Below are positions 54,604 through 62,500 of a stretch of 64,000 bases of DNA, piece by piece; the stretch's first letter is position 1; each line of letters opens with the position of its first letter. The stretch is from Campylobacter sp. CCS1377 (GTDB taxonomy: Bacteria > Campylobacterota > Campylobacteria > Campylobacterales > Campylobacteraceae). The position numbers were made by a program, and so were the translations under genes. Below the pieces are notes generated by a model, which saw only the letters and a list, made by a program, of their open reading frames with translations, had not been told where the DNA came from and ran no database searches. The stretch is taken from positions 1,116,001-1,180,000 of the forward strand of contig NZ_CP155620.1 of NCBI RefSeq assembly GCF_040008265.1, in the 5' to 3' direction.

Positions 54604-55704
54604 GAATTTTCTTTTCAATCTTTTTGCTTCAAACCATATCCAAATAAAACCACCTTTATACCATATTCTTTTTGAATATATCAATGCAATTCCTAGCCAT
54701 TCTATAAGAGTGTAAGTTCTTTTTAAAGCCTTAATGTAATCTTGCCTCGTTTTGATACTTAAACCTTTATTTCTAAATTCTTGTGTCTTTATATAAGTAT
54801 CTATGCATCGTTTTATCATCGATTTTAATTTTATTAAAAAAACTAAAAACAAAATTACGAAAGCCACATTCTTTCTCAATTACCACGCCTGCATTGTAAA
54901 TTTCTAAATTACAATAAACCCGATCAACATCATAATCATTCCAAGTATGCAAAGCTATTATGCAAAGCTATAAGATAATAGTCCTTAAATTGCTCGTTAA
55001 AATAAAGTTTAGTGCCATCATAAAAATTTATAACACGATTCATCGTATTTTGAATTTTTAAGATGATTTTCCTGTAATAGTCCTTGAAATTTCATCTCCT
55101 TAGGAGTACAAATTTTAATTTTAGGATTATTATTTTTTATATGAAGTTTTTTGGGTAAATAAAAATTATCAATATTTTGAATGATATTTTTGGCTAATTC
55201 TTGAGTGATAAAATGAAATTGATGAGCCCCATCAAAAGTAAAATCAAAATAATTTAAATCTTTATTTTCATAGTATTTTTGCATATCAATTATATTAAAA
55301 CCAAATTTTTGACAAAAACTTCTGTGGATATTATTAACAATTTTAAAATTCCCTATTTCGCACGGAAGCAAAATAACCAAAACTTTTTTATTTAAAAAAT
55401 AAAGCTCTTGATACAGCCAAAAAGCATCCCTATGAACCATATCTAATGAAAGCTCACTTTTTTGACAGTGATTAATATGAATATTATTGACATTTGAATT
55501 TGTTATGATAAGTTCTGTGTTTGAAATGATATCTTGATTGCATATTCTTTTGATTTCATACAAATTTTGTATGCTTGAAGTTCCCCCTTAAAACAAAATT
55601 ATAAACTTCTAAATGCCTCCACCCATATGGCTTTCTATTTTATGCCTTTAAAAAACCATTTAACATAAAAAAGTACTTCCACCAAGTAAAATAATATTTT
55701 TCAT
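54586..55704 (-). pseudogene. decayed SGNH-hydrolase-like glycan-modifying gene
   Basis: Read on the minus strand, ATG 55702-55704 starts MKNIILLGGSTF and is soon out of frame. The frame resumes with GGTSSIQNLYEIKRICNQ and stays open from about 55590 to 55018. That part includes the SGNH block V-like FTFDGAHQFHF. Two further breaks are visible. Deleting one base of the A5 tract 55022-55026 restores YKFYDGTKLYFNEQFKDYY. Removing one copy of a 13-bp tandem duplication (54946-54971) restores LIALHTWNDYDVDRVYCNLE. The last part may continue by another shift into the frame ending YKGGFIWIWFEAKRLKRKFK before the stop at 54586. The LGGS block I and DxxH block V suggest an SGNH esterase/acyltransferase-like protein of surface-glycan type. 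At least four lesions make it inactive as read. Confidence 0.75.
54946..54971 (-). repeat. 13-bp perfect tandem duplication
   Basis: TATGCAAAGCTAT occurs twice head to tail (54946-54958 and 54959-54971, plus-strand reading) inside the SGNH pseudogene. The 13-bp unit is not a multiple of three, so the duplication itself shifts frame; one copy gives an open frame across the site. Confidence 0.9.
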
Positions 55705-55761
55705 TTCTTTCTCACTTTTATTGTGTGATTTTGATACATTATCAATTTTTAGTAGTAAAAA

Positions 55762-55792
55762 TTTAAAATGCCTTTAAAAAAGGCATTTTAAA
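55762..55792 (-). terminator. terminator after flgH
   Basis: A 14-bp perfect stem (55762-55775 with 55779-55792) has only three loop bases and is followed on the minus strand by TTTTTA. It begins three bases beyond the flgH stop. Confidence 0.8.
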
Positions 55793-55795
55793 TTA

Positions 55796-56491
55796 TCAGA
55801 AAGGCCAAATACTTTCAAATAAACTTGTTCCCCAAGGTTTCTTAGTGCTTTTTGCAACATCGCCTTCAGTCTTATAAAGAATTTTTGCATCAGCGATATA
55901 GCGACTATCTATGGTATTATCTTGTCCTATATCATAAGGTCTTATAACACCGCTTAATTGTATGATTTGCTTCTCTCCATTGATTAAAAGTTCTCTTGAG
56001 CCTTCTATGAAATAATTTCCATTGGAAAGAATTTTAATCACGCGTGTAGAAATAGTTGTATTAAAACTCTCACTTCTACTTTGTGTGCCGGTACCATTAT
56101 AATTTGTTGTGCTATTAGTTTGAAATCCCAAATTTGAAAATTTATTAATTTCTCCCACAGCACCGCCAAACCCCGCACCACCAGTTAGCGTTCCACCGCC
56201 TAAAGCTGCGTTATTTGTTCTTGCAGTTGTTCTTGCGGCTTGAGTGTTTTGGCTTGTATTTTCTTGTATTACCACAGTGACTAAATCATTAACATTCATC
56301 GCCTTTTTATCAGAAAACAAAGGATTATCACCTTTACCAAAAAGCGATCCTGGCGCAACTTGAGTGTTATTGCTTTGCTTAGGCGCTAATTCCTCTACAT
56401 AAGCAGGCGGCTTCATAGAAATTTCAGGATCTAAACTCGCACTACAACCAAAAAATACAAAAGGTAACGCAAAATATATAATTTTTTTCAT
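55796..56491 (-). CDS. flgH: flagellar L-ring protein FlgH
   Basis: A 231-residue outer-membrane lipoprotein forming the L ring. The signal MKKIIYFALPFVFFGCSASL has a lipobox FFGC. GSLFGKGDNPLFSDKKAMNVNDLV near residue 50 (read in two parts), the ENTSQNTQAARTT segment and the C-terminal DNTIDSRYIADAKILYKTEG match the family. The frame is open up to 56554, but ATG 56491 has the AAGGAG ribosome site and directly precedes the lipoprotein signal. A sigma-54 promoter lies 68-81 bp upstream. Confidence 0.95.
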   Translation of the reverse strand: MKKIIYFALPFVFFGCSASLDPEISMKPPAYVEELAPKQSNNTQVAPGSLFGKGDNPLFSDKKAMNVNDLVTVVIQENTSQNTQAARTTARTNNAALGGGTLTGGAGFGGAVGEINKFSNLGFQTNSTTNYNGTGTQSRSESFNTTISTRVIKILSNGNYFIEGSRELLINGEKQIIQLSGVIRPYDIGQDNTIDSRYIADAKILYKTEGDVAKSTKKPWGTSLFESIWPF

Positions 56492-56558
56492 ATCAACTCC
56501 TTTATCATATGATATTTTATTCTTTCGGTTATAATTTAAAATAATCTGCTTCATTTAA

Positions 56559-56572
56559 GCAATTATAGTTCC
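56559..56572 (-). promoter_or_regulatory. sigma-54 (RpoN) promoter of flgH
   Basis: On the minus strand the region reads TTTTGGAACTATAATTGCTT: GG and GC separated by exactly ten bases in full Campylobacter RpoN consensus. A start near 56547 would leave a leader of about 55 nt. The element lies only 22 bp from the divergent pta start codon and so overlaps the pta promoter region. Confidence 0.88.
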
Positions 56573-56594
56573 AAAATTAAATAAAGGAGAAAAT

Positions 56595-58043
56595 ATGCAA
56601 TTCTATCTTATCCAAGATAAAGAAAAATCGGTCAGTCAAAAATTTTTGGACTATCTTGAAAAGAAATATTCTTCGGTAAATTTTTACTCTGTCGTAGTTT
56701 CAGATTTACTCAAAACCCTTTCTTCAAAGCATAAAATTTCTTGTAGTTTTGAAACACAAAACCAAGCTTTTGAACTTTACAATACAGATCAAAATGCTTT
56801 TTTTAATAAAATTTTACAAGATTTTGAAAAATTTAAAAAAGAAAATTCTTGCGTCGTGGTTTTAGGACTTAATGAATTTGGAGTTTTAGGAACTTTAGAA
56901 CTCAATGTCAAATTTGCAAAAGAATTTAACGCTTTTATCGTTGTTGATTGCGAAATTTTAAACAAAATAATGCTTAGTAATTATCTTAAAAATGCTTTAA
57001 AAAATGAAAATTTTGCTTTCGTTGATGAGAATTTGAACTTGCCAGAAAAAAGCTATCAATTTACAACCCCTTCAAGGTTTCGCTATGAACTCATTTGCAA
57101 AGCGAAACAAAATAAAAAAACCATCGTTTTACCTGAAAGTGATGATGAAAGAATTTTAAAAGCCAGTGAAATTTTACTTAAAAGCGAAGTGGTAAATCTC
57201 ATTTTACTTGGCGATGAAAATGAAATCAAAGAAAAATGCAAAGTGCTAAATCTTAATATCACAGGAGCGCAAATTCTAAACCCTAAAAATTCTATCTATA
57301 ATGATGAATTTGCTAAAACCCTTTATGAAGCAAGAAAAGCAAAAGGTATGAGCGAAGAAGAGGCAAAAAAATTAGTCTGTGATAGAACTTATTATGGCAC
57401 TTTACTTGTACATACTGCAAAAGCTGATGCTATGGTAAGTGGGGCCTCTACAACCACAGCTGAAACTGTGCGTCCTGCTTTGCAACTGATTAAAACCAAA
57501 CAGGGTGTAAGCTTAGTTTCTGGGGTATTTTTTATGTGTTTAGAAGATAAGGTACTGGTTTTTGCAGATTGTGCTGTAACACCAAATCCTACACCAGAAC
57601 AAATCGCAGAAATTGCCTATGTGAGCGCAAATACCGCCAAATCTTTCGGTATAGATCCAAAAGTCGCCTTGCTTTCTTACTCAAGCGGAGATAGCGGAAG
57701 TGGGCCAAGTGTAGATGCAATTAAAGAAGCTTTTAAAATCGCAACGGAACGCTATAAAGACTTAAAAATCGAAGCACCGATACAATTTGATGCTGCTTAT
57801 GATGAAAAAACAGGCAAAAGCAAAATGCCAAATTCAGAAGTAGCAGGAAAAGCAAATGTTTATATTTTCCCAGATTTAAATGCGGCAAATATTTGCTACA
57901 AAGCCGTTCAAAGAACTGCGAACGCATTGGCTGTGGGTCCTGTTTTACAAGGACTTAAAAAACCTGTTAATGACTTAAGTCGCGGTTGTTTGATTGATGA
58001 TGTTGTAAATACAGTAATTTTAAGCGCAATTCAAGCAGAATAA
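56595..58043 (+). CDS. pta: phosphate acetyltransferase
   Basis: A 482-residue Pta, converting acetyl-CoA to acetyl phosphate. The N-terminal about 170 residues are a short, divergent DRTGG/P-loop-less region. The catalytic domain starts with KKTIVLPESDDERILKASEIL near 178 and contains YYGTLLVHTAKADAMVSGAS near 275, FADCAVTPNPTPEQIAEIA near 325, ALLSYSSGDSGSGPSVD near 358 and the end segment GPVLQGLKKPVNDLSRGC. It is followed by ackA after 10 bp; together they make acetate and ATP. Confidence 0.95.
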   Translation: MQFYLIQDKEKSVSQKFLDYLEKKYSSVNFYSVVVSDLLKTLSSKHKISCSFETQNQAFELYNTDQNAFFNKILQDFEKFKKENSCVVVLGLNEFGVLGTLELNVKFAKEFNAFIVVDCEILNKIMLSNYLKNALKNENFAFVDENLNLPEKSYQFTTPSRFRYELICKAKQNKKTIVLPESDDERILKASEILLKSEVVNLILLGDENEIKEKCKVLNLNITGAQILNPKNSIYNDEFAKTLYEARKAKGMSEEEAKKLVCDRTYYGTLLVHTAKADAMVSGASTTTAETVRPALQLIKTKQGVSLVSGVFFMCLEDKVLVFADCAVTPNPTPEQIAEIAYVSANTAKSFGIDPKVALLSYSSGDSGSGPSVDAIKEAFKIATERYKDLKIEAPIQFDAAYDEKTGKSKMPNSEVAGKANVYIFPDLNAANICYKAVQRTANALAVGPVLQGLKKPVNDLSRGCLIDDVVNTVILSAIQAE

Positions 58044-58053
58044 AGGAGAAAAA

Positions 58054-59241
58054 ATGAAAATTTTAGTTTTAAATTCGGGCTCTTCATCTATTAAATTTAA
58101 ACTTTTTGAAGATCAAGTCGCTATAGCAAGTGGCTTGGTTGAAAAAATTGGCAATAACCAATCTAAAATCGAACTCAAAAATGCCAAAACAGGAACAAAA
58201 TTAAGACGCGATACTTATATCGCAGATCATGAAAAAGGCTTAAAGCTAATTAATGAATTATTTCAAGAATCTGGTATTTTGCATGATTTAAACGATATTG
58301 ATGGATGCGGACATAGGATAGTCCATGGGGGTAAAAATTTAACCGAGCATTGCTTGGTAGATGATTTTGTTTTAGCAGAAATTGATCGCGTAAGTGCTAT
58401 AGCTCCGCTTCATAACCCAGCACACCTAGCAGGCATTAAAACCATGATAAAAGCGGCACCAAAAGTGCCTAATGTAACGGTTTTTGACACAGCATTTCAT
58501 AAAACCTTACCTGATTATGCTTATATGTATGCCTTGCCTTATGATTATTATGCTGAATATAATATCAGAAAATACGGTTTCCACGGCACTTCACATTCGT
58601 ATGTGAGTGCTAAAGCTGCTGAAATTTTAGGTAAAAATCATAACGAATTTAACGCCATTAGTGCACATTTAGGTAATGGAGCAAGCGTTTGTGCCATAGA
58701 AAACGGAAAAAGTATTGATACTTCGATGGGCTTTACTCCACTTGAAGGTTTGATGATGGGCACAAGATGCGGTGATATTGATCCTGCAACCATGCCTTTT
58801 ATCGCTAAAGCTAGAAATTTAAATCCTGATGAATTAGATGCTGTGATGAATAAACAAAGCGGACTTTATGGGGTTTGTGGTTTTAATGACTTTAGAGATA
58901 TTATTGATGAAATTCAAAACGGCAATGATTTAGCAAGGCTAGCTCTAGATATGTATTGCTATCGTTTGGCAAAATATATAGGCTCTTATTTTGCGATTTT
59001 ACCACACACTGATGCTTTGATTTTCACTGCAGGTATTGGAGAAAATGCTAGTATAGTGAGAAAATTAACTTGCGAAAGATTAAAGCATCTTGGCTTTGAA
59101 ATCGATACAGAAAAAAATGACAATGCAAATGGAGAAACTTTAATTAGCACACCAAATTCCAAAGTTAAAATCTTTATCATTCCTACCGATGAAGAATTAC
59201 AAATTGCAAAAATCACAGAAAATATTATTTCTAAAAAATGA
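58054..59241 (+). CDS. ackA: acetate kinase
   Basis: A 395-residue ASKHA-fold kinase making ATP and acetate from acetyl phosphate. MKILVLNSGSSSIKFKLFE at the start, GHRIVHGGK near residue 88, VFDTAFHKTLPDYAYMYALP near 145, RKYGFHGTSHSYVS near 172, SAHLGNGASVCAIENGKSID near 202 and FTAGIGENASIVR near 323 are complete. It is cotranscribed with pta and ends in a hairpin. Confidence 0.97.
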   Translation: MKILVLNSGSSSIKFKLFEDQVAIASGLVEKIGNNQSKIELKNAKTGTKLRRDTYIADHEKGLKLINELFQESGILHDLNDIDGCGHRIVHGGKNLTEHCLVDDFVLAEIDRVSAIAPLHNPAHLAGIKTMIKAAPKVPNVTVFDTAFHKTLPDYAYMYALPYDYYAEYNIRKYGFHGTSHSYVSAKAAEILGKNHNEFNAISAHLGNGASVCAIENGKSIDTSMGFTPLEGLMMGTRCGDIDPATMPFIAKARNLNPDELDAVMNKQSGLYGVCGFNDFRDIIDEIQNGNDLARLALDMYCYRLAKYIGSYFAILPHTDALIFTAGIGENASIVRKLTCERLKHLGFEIDTEKNDNANGETLISTPNSKVKIFIIPTDEELQIAKITENIISKK

Positions 59242-59259
59242 TGGTTTTTTAACCATCAT
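59238..59259 (+). terminator. terminator of pta-ackA
   Basis: ATGATGGTT (59238-59246) pairs with AACCATCAT (59251-59259) around TTTT; the stem begins inside the ackA stop region. The downstream sequence is T-rich only after 15 bp, so termination may be partial. Confidence 0.65.
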
Positions 59260-59354
59260 CTCAAATGATGATATCTTGTTATTTTTAATTTAATATTTAA
59301 GTTTTATTTATTTTATAGTTAGTTTATCTATCATTCTAAGTCAACTCATTAAAA

Positions 59355-59474
59355 CTGTCATTCTGAGCCATAGGCGAAGAATCTCTATGAAAAAATCTTT
59401 ATTGAATTTACTGCCAATTTCATCAATTTGATTTCTTGTTACATAGAGATATTTCGCTTCGCTCAATATGACAG
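59355..59474. mobile_element. MITE-like inverted-repeat element
   Basis: The left arm 59355-59389 (CTGTCATTCTGAGC then GCGAAGAATCTCTATG) and the right arm 59442-59474, reversed (CTGTCATATTGAGCGAAGCG then AAATATCTCTATG), are imperfect inverted copies around an AT-rich 52-bp centre. It has no ORF. The CATTCTGAG...GAATCTC wording is known as a dispersed short repeat in some epsilonproteobacteria, as I recall. A related half-copy, with CGCTTC and ATGATAAAAATGAC, follows at 59500-59526. The rest of the 59260-59573 spacer shows no gene. Confidence 0.55.
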
Positions 59475-59555
59475 TAAATTTCACTCAGCATAACAAAAAA
59501 GCGCTTCAGTATGATAAAAATGACAAAAAAATACCGCTGATTTTGCAAAAAGCCA

Positions 59556-59575
59556 AAGGCGAAAAAACTCGCCTT
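59556..59575 (-). terminator. terminator overlapping the adhesin stop codon
   Basis: AAGGCGA (59556-59562) pairs with TCGCCTT (59569-59575) on a 6-base loop; on the minus strand TGGCTTTTTG follows. The stem includes bases of the stop codon at 59574-59576. Confidence 0.65.
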
Positions 59576-62500
59576 AATCTCCTAGAGCCAAGCAAGGATT
59601 CATAGCTTTAGCGTTATCACTTACTATGCAAATTCTTGCTTTTTGCTTACCTGCAGTCTCATTAATCTCACCCTTTTTACTATTTTGTGCCGAATTTTCA
59701 TCTTCTTCATAAATATTATCTTCAGCAAAAATTCTTGAATTTGGACCTTCATCGCCACCACCTTGTTCTTTTTCATAACTTGGGATATCAACGCCTCCTA
59801 CTTTGCCAATCTGAGTTCCATCATAAGTAATTAAAAACTTATTGCCACTATTGCTATAAACTTTATTGATATTACTGATAATTTCATCTGACATACTTAC
59901 TAAAGAATTTTTCATTTTTTCTAAATTAGCATGCATATTTTCATATTTTGCGTAGGCATTATCATACTCAACACTTCCAGGTTCTCCATATTTACCATCT
60001 TTTAGATCTTGGATATACTGTTTAAATTGCTCGAGTTGCTTACTAAAGGCTCTATATAGTTCATCGAAATTTTTATACTCACCCATAATGCCACCGTTTC
60101 CAAAAGTATCATCCTTCACACTCTCTCTTGCTTTTTTAAACTCTTGATACTTGCTATCAAATTTAGCCAATTCTCCGCCAAAACCAGCAAGTTTATCTCC
60201 AGCTCCCTTGCCATAAAAAGCATCTAAGAAATCAAAACTCTGTCTTAAACTTTCGGTTTTTTCCTTATCAAAGCCAAATAAAGCACCGAGTTTTTCGTAT
60301 TCTTTATTATTGATATAGCCCCAAGCTTTTTCAAGATCGGCGATATTAAGTTTATAAAGCTCTTTTAATATATCACCTAAAATAGCTTCAAGCACCGCAG
60401 CATCAAAATCACTCGCATCTAAAATCACCTCATCGCTGATATTATTGTTAAAATCAATAGTATCAAAAGCCCTTTTTGCGCCAAAATTACTATCAAGCGC
60501 AACTTTATCATTATAAGCAATGCTAATTGTTTTTATTTTTTCATACCCTGACTCAGTTTCTTTTTCAAATGGATCATCAAATTCGCCAGCAATGATATCT
60601 TTTCCAAAGTCAGTGTCTTTAGCTGTTTCATAGCCCACTTTTGCTATATCCTTTTTCTCGATACTATCTATAGAAATTTTAGAGTCATTAGCAATATTAT
60701 CTTTTTCACTATCGCTTACATTATCATTATAGGTTTTATCGCCTTCTTTTATAGGGCTGCCTTTTGAAGAATCTGTGCCTGTTGATTTTTCCCATTTACC
60801 ACCATCGCCTATATCGCCATTGCCATCATCAACGATATGTTTAGTGTCTTCGTTTGTTCCGCCACTCCATTCGTTTTTCTCTTTATCCCAAGTACCATCA
60901 CTCCAAGTTGGCTCATTGAAAGTATAGTTTGTATCAGTGTCTTTTCCGCCATTTCCCCAAGCTGTAGTCATATTATTACTAATTGTGATACTTTCATCAA
61001 GCCCACTTACTCTACCAGCAAATTCAAAATTTACATTTTTAAAGTCTAGCTGTGCGACATTGTTAAAAGCAGTCTGAGGCTCTTTGCCTGCAACCTTACC
61101 ATTTTCAATATGCACTTTATCAAATACCAAATAATTTGCATCAAATTTAAATTTCCCATATGTACCAAAACTATTACCAAAATCTACATCTGTAGCACTA
61201 AGTTTTGAGCCTGCCTTAAGGCTTAATGTATAGTCGCTATTACCATAAATATCCAAGCCCTTTAAAGTCATATTATTTTTAGCTTCCCAGTTTATATTAG
61301 CAGTATCAACCGAATAACTCTTATCAGTATTTTCGAAATTAATCTCATTTGCAAGCATAGTAAAATCACCTTGATTTATATCTATGCCTACATTATTAAA
61401 ATTAATAACTCCATAACCTGTATTGCCATCCGCCATAGTTTCAAATTTTACACTCACCGCCGTAATGGTAGAATTTTTCAAAGAAATATAATTTTTAGCA
61501 TAAAAATCATAAGAACCATTAATGGTTGGATTTGACAAATCAACATTTTCCATACTAATGGCTTCACTAGCATTAAATTTCATACCGCCACTAAAATCCA
61601 TATTTTTTGCAAGGATATATTTTGCCTTAAGCTCAGTTAAATCACTTGAACCGTGAAAGCCTTCAGTGTTTTCATTTTCTAACTTAATAAGCTCTGTTGT
61701 ATCACTACCTAAAGTAAATTTAGCTGTGCTATTTTGTAAAGAAAAAACCGTATCATTCATATAGATATTTGTTGCGTTTAAATTTGAATCTTGTTTGGTA
61801 TTCATCTCAATATTAGAACTATTAATAATAAAATCTTTTCCGGCATTGGCTATAAATTTATTACCAACACTTAACTTAATATCTTGAAGTCTGATTTTAT
61901 TTCTTAAATTCCAGTCTGCATTCTCGATATCAAAAGTAGTAAATTTATCACCTATAATAGTAAATTGATTTGCATTGCTAACTTTAAGCGTTCCTATGGT
62001 TCCAAAAGTATTGACAAATTCTATCAAACCATCACTTATAAGATCGCTTGTGCTTGCCTTGCTTGTGCTAAGTTCTATAGTGCCTTCTCCGGCTAAAGAA
62101 CTGGTATTAAAAGTAATTTGCTTACCACCATCGATTTTTAAGGTGCTTCCATTATTTACAATAATATTAGCATTATTTGCTTTGAAAAGATTTGCCGCTT
62201 TTAAATCAAGAGTTGAAGCTCCACTAATATCCAAATATCCCGTTAATTCAAAATTTCTCGCACTATCAAAAACAATATTTGAGTTAGTGGCTGTGATATT
62301 TTCTAATTTAATGAGATTATCACTTAAAAATTTACCGCTTGTAATGTCCGTAAAAGTGATATTGCTAAGACTTAGCATTTTTGTACCCTTAAAGGTAAAA
62401 TTATCAATACCGCTAAAATCAAAGCCATTTAAAGCCAGACTATCAGCTTCCAAATCAACATTACCTATATTAGCTGGATCATAACTTTCGCCCATTTGTG

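Noticed and set aside
54586-54879. A 97-residue minus-strand ORF after glnA as an independent gene
   Set aside because: Its first part shares DNA with the decayed SGNH frame, it has no good ribosome site and its stop lies in the glnA terminator; it is better read as the tail of the same broken gene.
55570-55612. The GGGGG tract as a phase-variable poly-G switch
   Set aside because: Only five G residues; Campylobacter phase-variable tracts are usually eight or more. No longer G or C tract was found anywhere in the window.
61975-62484. A 169-residue plus-strand ORF opposite the adhesin gene, and another of 146 residues at 63031-63471
   Set aside because: The regular composition of the beta-solenoid codons leaves the opposite strand open; both lack ribosome sites and look like reversed solenoid sequence, not protein.
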